From Planctomycetota bacterium (GTDB taxonomy: Bacteria; Planctomycetota; Planctomycetia; Pirellulales; JADFKK01), in NCBI GenBank assembly GCA_022564995.1, contig JADFKK010000026.1:1-41850 (forward strand): 41,850 bases of DNA, given 5' to 3'. The notes under the pieces are model-generated. The model was not told the origin of the DNA, did not search any database, and saw only the letters and a list, made by a program, of their open reading frames with translations. Each line of letters opens with the position of its first letter. Positions within the stretch are counted from its first letter, which is position 1. A program made the position numbers and the translations under genes. Positions 8,821 to 17,131 of the stretch are shown in pieces.

Positions 8821-11800
8821 CCGCGTCTTGGCGGCCGCCGTCTCACGATCATTTCCGCAAAGTCCTCCCCCATCGCCCGATCAACCGCAGCAGCCTGAAG
8901 CCGCCGTAGCGGTGAGTCGCGTGAGGACAGCTTGATGCTGGAATCGATGCGGCGTGATAGTGTGTGGGCTCGTCTACCCAATTGATCGAAGCGAGCAGTC
9001 GTCGCGGCGCGGCGATCAATGGTCGGTGTATGTTGTCGGACGATGGCCTCGGAAGCGGCCGGTTGCGGAGAATCTGCCGGCTTCGGGCCGGTCCAGGCGG
9101 CGAGCAGGACGGTTAGATCCTCGAAGTTCACCGGCGTGGTGTCGGCGTCGACGAGATTGCCCTCGCTGATCGAGACGTTTTGGTCCCAGTTCGCCAACAG
9201 AATCGTCAGATCCTGAAAATCTACAAAACCGCTGCCGGTCAGGTCGGCCGGCACTTCCTCCACCCCCACGCGAATTGTCACGGTTGCCACGTTGGAAGTG
9301 GACTGTCCGTCGCTGGCGACGTAAGTGAAGGTATCGATGCCGGCGAAGCCCGGGTTGGGTGTGTAGCTGAACGATCCGTCGTCGGCCAAATCGAGCGTGC
9401 CGCTCTTGACGTCATCGGCGAGCGAAGCGGACAATTCGTCGCCATCGACGTCTAGATCGTTTCCCAACACCCCCACAGTCCCGGTTCCGTCTTGCTCGGT
9501 CCCAAGGCGGAAGTGCTCCTGGATTTCAAACGCCGAGAGAGCTCGATTGTAGATGGCCACTTCGTCGAGGCGGCCGGGAAAGTATGCAAATCTGCCAGGC
9601 ATTTTTCCGAACGTCAAGGGATGTGTGTCGACGCCGACCGCGCCGCGACGAGTGCCCTGTGCATCGAGCCTGCTGTCGATGTAGATGTTTGCCGTGTCGC
9701 CTTCGACCGTGGCGACGATGTAGTGCCACCGGTTAAGCTCGACCACCGCATTGCTGATGACGTTAACCACTACGGTGCGGGATTCAGTCATCTGCTGGAA
9801 GACAATTTTCTTGCCATTTCCTGATTCTTCCCACACGCCAAACGTGCGAATACGTTCCGATGTCTTGCCGACCAAAAGCTGCCAGTCGCTCGCTTCGGCC
9901 GTTTTGTACATCCAGAATTCCACCGTGAAATCGCCTGTGATCGCCAACTCCGCCGAGTGCGGCACCGTGACCAGATTGTTGACGCCATCAAACGAGACGG
10001 ACGTGTCAGGATCACGCGGCAGCGCGCCCAGCCTCTCATAATCGACCGCGACGAAATTCTGGTACACCCCGTCGTGAGCCCCCATCACGTCCTCGGCCGT
10101 CGTCGAATCGACCGCCTCGCCCAACCGCCAATAACCAACCGGCCCGGCGTCGACGACTGCCTCGTCGTAGGCGGAGGCGATTCGAAGTGTCCTGCCGACT
10201 CCGACGACATACTCATCATCCAACGCCAGCGGCGGGTCGTTGACGTCTTGGACGGTGATTTGTACTAGCGTGCTGGCCGATTCGTGCTGGCCGTCGCTGG
10301 CGCGGTAGCGGAAGCTGTCCGTGCCGAAGAAATTCTCGTTGGGCCGATAGGTGAAGGAGCCGTCGGGGTCAAGGGTGAGGGTGCCGTTGGCGACATCGCT
10401 GACCAGTTCGGCGTTGATGTCATCGTCCTGCGGGTCGCTGTCGTTGACCAGCACGCCGGTTTCGACGGGGACGCTTAACAATTCGTCTTCGGTCACGACG
10501 TATTGTTCGCCGGTCGTTACCGGGGACTGGTTGACGACGTCGATCGTGGCCGTGGCGATGTTCGAGGTGAACAGCGGGGTTACGAGGGTGTAGGTGAAGC
10601 TGTCTTGGCCGGCGAAGTTGTCGGCTGGAGTGTAGGTGAAGGAGCCGTCGGGGTTGAGGTCGAGGGTGCCGTGGCTGGGGCCGGCGACGAGGACGGCGTC
10701 GCCGGGGGCGTTGCCGCCGAAGTCGTTGTCGAGGACGCCGGCTTCCGGGTCGGCGACTAGCGGGGTGTCTTCGGCCGTTTCGTAAGAGTCGTCTTCGGCG
10801 ACCGGGGTGGTCGGCAGGCCGGCGTCGATGTCGATGGTTAGAACGGTGGCGGACAGAAGGTTACCCGTCTCGTCGGCGATTTTGGACGCGCCACCGCTGA
10901 GGGTGATGCTGTACAGACCTTCGTCGAAACTGCCGGCGGTGGGCGTGAGGGTGATTCGATCCGTGGCCGGGTCGAAGGCGAAGGTGAAGTCGGTGAAGGG
11001 TGCGGCGTCTTTGGTGACGCTGAGAGTGTCGGCGGTGACGGTGGTGTCGTTGAGAGCGAAGTCGTCTAGCCCGATGATGAAGGTGTCGCGGACGCCGACG
11101 CGGACTTCGCCCGTGTTACTGTCTTCGTCGGCCGGGCCGCCATCCAAGGGATCAACGAGCGCGACGGTCGGCGGATCGACGTCGTTGAACGTGAAGTCGA
11201 TCGACAGCTTGGGCCGATTGGCCGTCGTGGTTCCTTCGCGTGAATCGAAACGCAAGCTATTGTCGTTGGCCGGGTTGGTGAGGAGAAAACCGTGATTGCT
11301 GGCCGGGTCGGCCAGCCAGCCTGACACGACCGCGCGGCCCGCGGAGTTGAGCAGCACCGTCAGCGGGCCGGTTGCTGTGCCCAGCACGGTCGGGTTGAAG
11401 TCAGCCGGGTCGGTCACGCCCGGCTCTTCCCAGGTGCTGGTGCCGGTCGGCCCGAGCCAGGTCGCTTCCGATTCGATCCAGCCGGTCCGCATCGCCAGCA
11501 GATCGAAACCCGGCGCCGCGGTGGTGTTCGTGACGTTAACCGTGATCGAAACATCGCTAATCGTCGCGGCGGCGGGAATGCCCGAGAGATCCCACTTCAT
11601 CAGCGACCAAACCGGAAAGCCGGTCGAGCCCTGTTCGGCGTCGGCGCGAAGCGTAGATTCGTCGCCGAAATTCATGCTCTCCTCAGCGCCGAACAGTGAG
11701 ACGTCGCGCGTGCCCGCATAGTCCGGCGCGGGAAACACGCCGTCTTGGAAGCTCATCACGGCGAGCATGCGGCGCGATTCGAGTGGTTCGACAGCTAAGC

Positions 11801-13556
11801 GGGTGTGGCGGTTGTCGGCACGCCGGACACGACGAGGGCGCCTTGCGAATGCACACAGGCCGAGAAGGCCGAGGACGGCAAGAACTGTCGTCGATGGCTC
11901 CGGCACCGCCTCGGCACCCAACGCTGCTTCTGGTGACCCGGCCGGTCCCGGGCCGGTCCAGTCGGCGAGCAGGACGGTCAGGTCTTCGAAGTTGACCGGT
12001 GTTCTGGAAGGGTCGACCAGATTGCCTTGTTCGGGCGGAACGTGCTGATTCCAGGCGGCCAGAAGAATCGTCAAGTCTTCAAAGTCAACGAAGCCGTTGT
12101 TGGTGAGGTCGCTCAACGGTTTGGGGACCGATGTAGCAATCTCTGCCAGTAGAAGTTTCGATCCGCGAGGGCCGTCGAAACGGAAAGCCAGCTCGGCCCC
12201 TGCCATAACGTCAGGATCAATCACCACGGTGCGAGACTGAAAGCCATTGGCCAGCGTCAACGGCGCAGCGAACGAATCGACCGGCGTCGAATCAAGCAAG
12301 ACCTCAAGCGATCCGTCTGTGGAAAGGAACCGATAATCAAATGTCAACAGCACTTGCTGATCGGAAAAATCCACCTGCTGGCTCAGTGCTACCGACGCGG
12401 TCAGCTCGGCGACAAACACGTCAGGGCCGGTCGAGATGACCGCGGCGGCGCCGCGCCCTGTCGTTGACCATCCTTCGAGCCCTTCGGTGCGAAAGTTGCC
12501 ATTGATTAAGTCAAAGTCATCCACGGTCGGCAGCCGCAACATGAGGATGCCGTCGCTGCGCGAGGCGAATAGGAATTCGCTGTTGTCGCTGATACTCATC
12601 TCGACTCCCTCGAATCCGAATCCGCGCACAGCTCTCACACGCTCGCCATAATCGAAAGAATACAACTCGCTGAGCGTATCCGCCCGCAAGGCCACGATGC
12701 GGCCGGGATTGGTTTCAAAAGAGGCCGCATAGAGAATGTTGTGGTTCGGGTCGAGCTGAAGCCCGCCACCGCCGCCGCCCCCGCGTACTAGCTCCTGATA
12801 CGATGAATTGAGCACGCTGATCGTGCCTCTGTTGTCGTGGATCGTCCGAGCGATGAGCGAGCCGTCGCCGTTGGTGGTGACGTCTGGCCCGTTGAATCCA
12901 GTCAGATCGACCCTCGCAGTAAACGAATCGGTGTCGCTGACGTACGATGTGATTGGTCCGCCGCTATTGCTGGCGGAAGGGAAATACAAAACCGAGCGAT
13001 CGGCGCTGCCGACAATCCGCGTACGGCGAGTCGTGCCGCCGCGGACGGAAATCTCGTCCGTCGCCAGGTCGATCTCCCGCAATGCCACACTGATCCCGGA
13101 TAGTTGATGATGTGACGTGAAGAACGCCTTGCCGTTAGAGGCGATCGCCAAGTCCCAGGCCTCGAGCTCCTTCTCGCCCCGTGGATAGGTCAGTGGGGTG
13201 ACAGCGAGGCTATTTAGATCAATCTTGTAGATCACGCCGTCGCTGCCAGAAGGGCGCCCCTCGGCAACGTAGAGCGTGGAGCCGTCCGGCGTGATATCCA
13301 TGCCGTTGAGCGAGTTACCCACGGCGATCGGCGGAAGCAGCGTATTGGTCGCCACATTGTACACCAGCAAACTCCCCGACGACGTGCCCACGTAAAGTCG
13401 ATCGGTATGGGGGTCGTACACGTGATTGCGACGGTCGGGCACGTTAATCAGCGTTCCCGCACCCATGGACTCCGCCGCGAACAGAAGCGTCAAAAATGCC
13501 AAACCGATGCGCTGCCTTGCAATGCTCGCGATAGCATCAGCAAAACGTTGGATCAT
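8814..13556 (-). CDS. Fused secreted protein: beta-propeller, dockerin, internal PEP-CTERM, internal LEPR-XLL, DNRLRE, cadherin-like, LamG, dockerin
   Basis: I start the gene at ATG 13556, preceded by GTGAGG at good spacing and followed by a signal peptide (MIQRFADA, then IGLAFLTLLFAA). An in-frame ATG at 13595 has no ribosome site. Residues 35-350 look like a YVTN/NHL propeller and 350-480 like a jelly-roll. A dockerin-like pair follows (about 487-545), then a complete PEP-CTERM segment (VPEPST, hydrophobic stretch, RRPRR; about 11830-11906). Translation continues without a stop into LEPLESRRMLA (about 11760-11795), the usual start of another exported protein. After that come a DNRLRE-like domain (620-800), an Ig-like domain, three cadherin-like repeats with a LamG module nested in the third (about 9500-10150), a second dockerin pair (9090-9245) and the C-terminal tail SPLRRLQAAAVDRAMGEDF ending in Arg-rich sequence. 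It is probably a surface-bound adhesin or binding protein. Whether the two halves stay joined is unknown. Confidence 0.85.
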   Translation of the reverse strand: MIQRFADAIASIARQRIGLAFLTLLFAAESMGAGTLINVPDRRNHVYDPHTDRLYVGTSSGSLLVYNVATNTLLPPIAVGNSLNGMDITPDGSTLYVAEGRPSGSDGVIYKIDLNSLAVTPLTYPRGEKELEAWDLAIASNGKAFFTSHHQLSGISVALREIDLATDEISVRGGTTRRTRIVGSADRSVLYFPSASNSGGPITSYVSDTDSFTARVDLTGFNGPDVTTNGDGSLIARTIHDNRGTISVLNSSYQELVRGGGGGGGLQLDPNHNILYAASFETNPGRIVALRADTLSELYSFDYGERVRAVRGFGFEGVEMSISDNSEFLFASRSDGILMLRLPTVDDFDLINGNFRTEGLEGWSTTGRGAAAVISTGPDVFVAELTASVALSQQVDFSDQQVLLTFDYRFLSTDGSLEVLLDSTPVDSFAAPLTLANGFQSRTVVIDPDVMAGAELAFRFDGPRGSKLLLAEIATSVPKPLSDLTNNGFVDFEDLTILLAAWNQHVPPEQGNLVDPSRTPVNFEDLTVLLADWTGPGPAGSPEAALGAEAVPEPSTTVLAVLGLLGLCAFARRPRRVRRADNRHTRLAVEPLESRRMLAVMSFQDGVFPAPDYAGTRDVSLFGAEESMNFGDESTLRADAEQGSTGFPVWSLMKWDLSGIPAAATISDVSITVNVTNTTAAPGFDLLAMRTGWIESEATWLGPTGTSTWEEPGVTDPADFNPTVLGTATGPLTVLLNSAGRAVVSGWLADPASNHGFLLTNPANDNSLRFDSREGTTTANRPKLSIDFTFNDVDPPTVALVDPLDGGPADEDSNTGEVRVGVRDTFIIGLDDFALNDTTVTADTLSVTKDAAPFTDFTFAFDPATDRITLTPTAGSFDEGLYSITLSGGASKIADETGNLLSATVLTIDIDAGLPTTPVAEDDSYETAEDTPLVADPEAGVLDNDFGGNAPGDAVLVAGPSHGTLDLNPDGSFTYTPADNFAGQDSFTYTLVTPLFTSNIATATIDVVNQSPVTTGEQYVVTEDELLSVPVETGVLVNDSDPQDDDINAELVSDVANGTLTLDPDGSFTYRPNENFFGTDSFRYRASDGQHESASTLVQITVQDVNDPPLALDDEYVVGVGRTLRIASAYDEAVVDAGPVGYWRLGEAVDSTTAEDVMGAHDGVYQNFVAVDYERLGALPRDPDTSVSFDGVNNLVTVPHSAELAITGDFTVEFWMYKTAEASDWQLLVGKTSERIRTFGVWEESGNGKKIVFQQMTESRTVVVNVISNAVVELNRWHYIVATVEGDTANIYIDSRLDAQGTRRGAVGVDTHPLTFGKMPGRFAYFPGRLDEVAIYNRALSAFEIQEHFRLGTEQDGTGTVGVLGNDLDVDGDELSASLADDVKSGTLDLADDGSFSYTPNPGFAGIDTFTYVASDGQSTSNVATVTIRVGVEEVPADLTGSGFVDFQDLTILLANWDQNVSISEGNLVDADTTPVNFEDLTVLLAAWTGPKPADSPQPAASEAIVRQHTPTIDRRAATTARFDQLGRRAHTLSRRIDSSIKLSSRDSPLRRLQAAAVDRAMGEDFAEMIVRRRPPRRGR

Positions 13557-13689
13557 AATAACCTCACTTCGCAAATCCACCGCGTGTAGCTTCATGATAG
13601 TTTCCGACCCTTCTTGGCGTTGTTAGACCGCGATACCACGCGACCACCTTGAGAAACCTCGGCCTTGGAGATTGGCTGAGCTGATACAA

Positions 13690-13800
13690 ACCTCAATACG
13701 AGTTGCTCCCAACTCCCGTCGCCGTTGAAGTCGATCCAGGCGTCTAGCTTCGCGCCGAACGGTGCGTCTTGAACATCAACGATCACGGTGCAATATGGGC
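13690..13800 (-). pseudogene. GEVED-domain remnant
   Basis: The minus strand reads VDVQDAPFGAKLDAWIDFN followed by GDGSW, which matches the GEVED domain of the giant protein (VNIQNAPGGAKLDAWFDFN, near 3680-3740). The similarity ends after about 35 residues and the reading frame then runs into unrelated sequence. No start, signal peptide or remainder of the domain is present. It lies upstream of the 8814-13556 gene and looks like leftover DNA from recombination between surface-protein genes. Confidence 0.6.
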
Positions 13801-13844
13801 CGACGGAACATCGTCACAGATTCCCTTCAACAAGCAAAAGGTAG

Positions 13845-14050
13845 CGACGGCGCCTGCCCCTGATTCACCGCCAACTGACTTGGGCGATCCGATGGGACCG
13901 TCTCCGGAGAGCTATTCTATAGTTCCGTAGCCAAGAATGCCAACGTGTGGCGCACGAATGCACAGAAACGAGCGTCTCGTTCGCGACTTGCCGGAATCCT
14001 GGAGGCTTGCTGCCCCAGCCAACGGTTCGTGGCGACGCGTCGTCCTATCG
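13845..14050. repeat. Duplicated 3' flank, copy 2
   Basis: This is the partner of 8614-8820: the last codons of the 14045-15229 gene plus about 200 bases of downstream DNA. The two copies are clearly alike but diverged, with short identical blocks separated by substitutions and small gaps. Confidence 0.6.
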
Positions 14051-15229
14051 TCGTCGGCCTTTTTGTGCCCGCCACCTCACGATCATCTCGCGTTCGACCG
14101 CAAAGTCCTCGCCCATCGCCCGGTCAACTGACACGGCCTGAAGGCGGCGGAGCGGTGCGTCGTGCGAGGACAGGCCGCTGGTACGATTGGCACGGCGCAA
14201 TGCCATGGGGTCGCGTCGTCCCAGTCGGTTGAAGTCGACATCACTAACGACGCGGCTTTCGGCGGTCGCCGTCTCCCTCTGGATGATTGCCTCGGCGACC
14301 GCCGCTTGCGGCGAAGCAGCCCCTCCCGGCCCGGTCCAGGCGGCCAAGAGCACCGTCAGGTCCTCGAAGTTCACCGGCGTCCTGCCCGGGTTCACCAGAT
14401 TCCCCTCGGCCACCGAGACGTTCTGATTCCAGTTGGCCAACAGCACGGTCAGGTCTTCGAAATCGACGAAGCCGTTGTTGGTTAGGTCGGAGTCCGGCCC
14501 GAGTTTGTTCTGCAAGGTGAAAATCGCCTGGGTGTAGTAAAGGTTCGTAGTAGCTTCAAAACCCGAGTCGGTGCCGAAAATCAGCCACAGCGAGCCGCCT
14601 GCATCCGTAGTCGCACTGAAAGGAATGCCGTCGCTGCTGCGCGTTACCCGCTCGAAAACATGTCGCTCGAGATCCTTAGACTTGCCGATGTGCCCCAACA
14701 CCAGCATGTCTTGGCCGCCCCTGCTCTGGTTGCCCTTATCGATGTTTAGTCGCAGGTGCCCCAATCCATCCACCGTATTTGTCGGCTGTTGCGTCGAGGC
14801 CCCGGCCTTGAAGTAGACACTCTCCGCGGGCGCCCCACCGACACCGAAAAGTCCCACCGGATACTCGGTCGCGAACTCGAAGGACATGTCGATGTCATAA
14901 GTCGCATGGGGCGCCAATCCGGAGACCTGACGGGTGAAGTACATGAACAGGTCGTCGCTGTGGTTAGCGCCGGTGATAAACAATGCGTCACCGCCACCAG
15001 CACTCTGGGGAAGTGGGCGCATGCCCGAATCGAGTTCATAGAACTCGCCATCACCCTGCGGATAATCGGAGAAGCCGCCGGTCCAGCCATGGTCGCCCCG
15101 CGAGAAATCGAATTCGAACGTCGCGGCCGAGGCGTCCGTGCCGATGCCGGTAACCAAAAACAAGACCAACAACGCCCTCACCCACTGAGCCCGGCGTCGA
15201 TGCAAAACCCGACTCGACCATTGGATCAT
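14045..15229 (-). CDS. Secreted jelly-roll-like protein with dockerin and Arg-rich RRLQA tail
   Basis: The ATG at 15229 is preceded by GAAGAGG with six-base spacing. The protein has 394 residues. Residues 1-36 form a signal peptide with a basic start, the core VRALLVLFLVTGIG and a cleavage-like ASA-AT. The body (about 37-245) has the pattern FDFSRGDHGW, DYPQGDGEFYEL, GANHSDDLFMYF and GVGGAPAESVYFKAG, which I recall from secreted or lipoprotein-type proteins of unknown function in several phyla. A dockerin-like pair (about 14345-14490) follows, DLTNNGFVDFEDLTVLLANW then VNFEDLTVLLAAW. The end carries DAPLRRLQAVSVDRAMGEDF and a tail ending GRRR, nearly the same as in the next gene downstream. 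The body is a likely binding domain with no visible catalytic motif. Confidence 0.85.
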   Translation of the reverse strand: MIQWSSRVLHRRRAQWVRALLVLFLVTGIGTDASAATFEFDFSRGDHGWTGGFSDYPQGDGEFYELDSGMRPLPQSAGGGDALFITGANHSDDLFMYFTRQVSGLAPHATYDIDMSFEFATEYPVGLFGVGGAPAESVYFKAGASTQQPTNTVDGLGHLRLNIDKGNQSRGGQDMLVLGHIGKSKDLERHVFERVTRSSDGIPFSATTDAGGSLWLIFGTDSGFEATTNLYYTQAIFTLQNKLGPDSDLTNNGFVDFEDLTVLLANWNQNVSVAEGNLVNPGRTPVNFEDLTVLLAAWTGPGGAASPQAAVAEAIIQRETATAESRVVSDVDFNRLGRRDPMALRRANRTSGLSSHDAPLRRLQAVSVDRAMGEDFAVEREMIVRWRAQKGRRR

Positions 15230-15264
15230 CGCAAACCTCTTCGTAACCGTCGAAGCCCCGTCCC

Positions 15265-15390
15265 ATGCCGGAAGACCAATTCAAACGGCACAAGTTCGAG
15301 CTTAGCAGGTACTGCGACGACTGCAAACAATTCGCCCCGCGAGAATTCAGAGATTTCCCGAAAACTCCCAGCGTCGACGGCGGATGGTAA
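15265..15390 (+). CDS. Possible 41-residue ORF with a CxxC motif
   Basis: The plus strand holds an ATG ORF of 41 codons containing RYCDDCKQF, close to and divergent from the 14045-15229 gene. No ribosome site is visible and I recognise no family. The composition looks protein-like, but an ORF this short can arise by chance. Confidence 0.15.
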   Translation: MPEDQFKRHKFELSRYCDDCKQFAPREFRDFPKTPSVDGGW

Positions 15391-15465
15391 CTCGGCGGCA
15401 CGTGGAAACTAAACGAGCCGGGGCGTTTTGCGACCGCTCGGGGGTGGTTCGGGTTGTGGTGTGAA

Positions 15466-15876
15466 TTACTTACGGCGGCGGGCGAAACCTAGCAGCCCCA
15501 GCAGGCCGAGGGCGGCGAGAAGGAAGCTGGTGGGTTCGGGGATAAGCTCGCCCTCAAACTGCACCTCCGAGATCTGCATCGAGTTCGCACCCGCCTCATT
15601 CTTGACCGTGGGAAAGATGAGCATATACGACGTGTACGCCGAACTGGCGCTGATGGCGACCGTCTGGTGAAAACCCATAAAGGGCGGGCCCGTCACTGTC
15701 ACGGACGGGTTGTTGCGTGGGTCTGGTAGAAGAAGGTCTCCGCTATCGACGAGGGTGAAATCCGATAGCAAATAGGTCGAGCCCGGTCCCCCGGGGACGA
15801 CCGGAAGGTTGGTCCCGTAGAGTTCGAAGCTGGTCGGGTCTCGATCCACAGCATCGCTGGCGACCCAGAGTGTCAT
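15466..15876 (-). CDS. PEP-CTERM protein, 5' part broken by frameshift
   Basis: The 136 residues from ATG 15876 end in IPEPTSFLLAALGLLGLLGF followed by ARRRK, a textbook PEP-CTERM sorting segment recognised by the exosortase system. The same frame continues upstream of this ATG with family-like sequence (PEELIDGFYGGGGAKYLNF, FAELNTGVIITPS), so 15876 is not the true start. It meets a stop near 16030, and the apparent continuation (YPVEIDVAGEYTG) lies in another frame, consistent with a single-base deletion near 16010. The ASDAVDRDPTSFELYGTN pattern is common in PEP-CTERM proteins of unknown function. No signal peptide remains, so this is probably a pseudogene. Confidence 0.65.
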   Translation of the reverse strand: MTLWVASDAVDRDPTSFELYGTNLPVVPGGPGSTYLLSDFTLVDSGDLLLPDPRNNPSVTVTGPPFMGFHQTVAISASSAYTSYMLIFPTVKNEAGANSMQISEVQFEGELIPEPTSFLLAALGLLGLLGFARRRK

Positions 15877-16019
15877 GCTGGTGACGGTCGACGGAAGGCC
15901 GCCTGTTGCGCCGCTGGGCGTGATGATAACCCCCGTATTGAGTTCGGCAAAGTTGAGGTATTTCGCGCCACCGCCCCCATAAAATCCATCGATCAGTTCC
16001 TCGGGCGGCCTGTGTATTC

Positions 16020-16590
16020 TCCCGCCACGTCAATCTCCACCGGATAACGGAGTGTGAAGGCCGCCAGATCGGCAACGGCACCAGCGCGATGACCGAACTT
16101 TCCGCGTCGAACGAGAAAGCATAATCGAACAGCGCGGCGCCGTCCCTCGTAATCGTAACAGTGTCCGCGGTTACGGTGGAAAGATCGAGACAAGTACTTC
16201 GCCCGATCGTGTGTCTTGGTCCGCCTCACCGCCATCTCGCGGTTTGACGATGATGGCTGTGGGCGGAACCGCCTCCGACGTATCGATCGTCAATCTGGGA
16301 CGCTTGTCGGCGATGGCTGCTTCACGGGAATCAAATCGAAGACTGTTTCCGTTTTCCACGTTGGCTAGTAGAAAACCTTGATTCTTAGATGGGTCATCGA
16401 TCCAGCGCTGTACGACTACTCGACCTTCGCTGTTTAGAGAAACCTCCAGGCTCCCATTGGTCGCCCCAACCAGCGTGCCCAACTTCGTCGAGCCCAACTT
16501 CGTCGAGCCCACGTCGACGGGGTCTGTCAAACCAGGTTCTTCCCATGAACCGGTGCTCGTGTAAGCGTCCGTCTTGTCCGTGCTCTCTGG
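16020..16590 (-). pseudogene. Decayed DNRLRE/Ig-like fragment, paralogue of the 8814-13556 gene
   Basis: The minus-strand sequence GSWEEPGLTDP, WIDDPSKNQGFLLANVENG and NSLRFDSREAA matches the fused protein (TSTWEEPGVTDP, NHGFLLTNPANDNSLRFDSRE). After SGEVLVSIF the frame reaches a stop, and homology resumes in another frame (STVTADTVTITRDGAALFD) with roughly fifteen residues missing. It then runs into the broken PEP-CTERM gene. A 15-base unit is tandemly doubled near 16478-16510, giving GSTKLGSTKLG. The upstream end stops at the IS66 remnant. It cannot make a functional protein. Confidence 0.7.
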
Positions 16591-16606
16591 CGATGAGTGG
16601 TCGGAG

Positions 16607-16955
16607 TCATTCACGGAGGGCGCGGCGATGGGCACGGCGAGCGCGGGTGCGGATGGCTTTGGTTCTTGACTCTTCCAGCCGATGATTGAGCATCGCTTCG
16701 GGATGGTCCGCAGCCCAACGATCGGGCAACATCTCCTCCAGACGCAGGTCGGCGGCGTTGAGACGGAGGAGCAGGTCGCGGATGTAGGCCCCCGGTTCGA
16801 TACGATGACGCTTGGCGCGGGCGAGGATCGTATACAACACGGCGGCTCTTGGGCAGCGCACTGGGAGCCAAGTCGCGCAAGTACGCTTCGATCTTGTCGA
16901 GTACAGGCATCGCTTCACGAGCGCGAAGCTCGCGCCGCGCGTCGACCGGGGTGCT
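16607..16955 (-). mobile_element. IS66-family transposase remnant (C-terminal end)
   Basis: Two minus-strand blocks resemble the end of IS66 transposases. The first, REAMPVLDKIEAYLRDLAP followed by SALPKS (about 16845-16955), matches the region before the last catalytic Glu. The second, AAVLYTILARAKRHRIEPGA then YIRDLLLRL and LLPDRWAADHP (16607-16849), matches the IS66 C-terminal element. The two are in different frames and the stretch between them, including the catalytic Glu and the DNNxAER region, is missing. The remnant separates a decayed surface-protein gene from a LamG fragment, so it probably helped break both. Confidence 0.75.
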
Positions 16956-16974
16956 GACTTGTCAGGCTTAAGCT

Positions 16975-17097
16975 GATTTGATCTCTTACTGGAATTTCGA
17001 AGGCAACGGCGACAATTCCGTCGGCGGACGCAATCTGACGCTGCAAAACGGCACGTCTTTCTCAAACAAGTGTGAAATCTGCTATGCTGAAGCATAG
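16975..17097 (+). pseudogene. LamG-domain gene fragment
   Basis: The plus strand reads DLISYWNFEGNGDNSVGGRN then LTLQNGTSFS, the usual first strands of a LamG/concanavalin-like domain. After about 30 residues the frame enters a palindromic repeat and stops at 17097. The sequence before it is cut by the IS66 remnant. It is a short broken piece of another surface-protein gene on the opposite strand from the neighbouring cluster. Confidence 0.5.
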
Positions 17098-17098
17098 C
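17081..17098. repeat. Palindrome GCTATGCTGAAGCATAGC
   Basis: A perfect palindrome with 8-base arms and a two-base centre. Near-identical units occur at 21839-21856 and 21889-21906. It lies just before the pseudouridine synthase gene and would form a small hairpin. Confidence 0.6.
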
Positions 17099-17131
17099 CT
17101 TCGACGTGGTGGGCAGCCTCCACCCTACAAC

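Noticed and set aside
12771..12789. Run of seven glycines in the fused protein as a frameshift site
   Set aside because: The frame continues with propeller-like sequence on both sides, so there is no sign of slippage.
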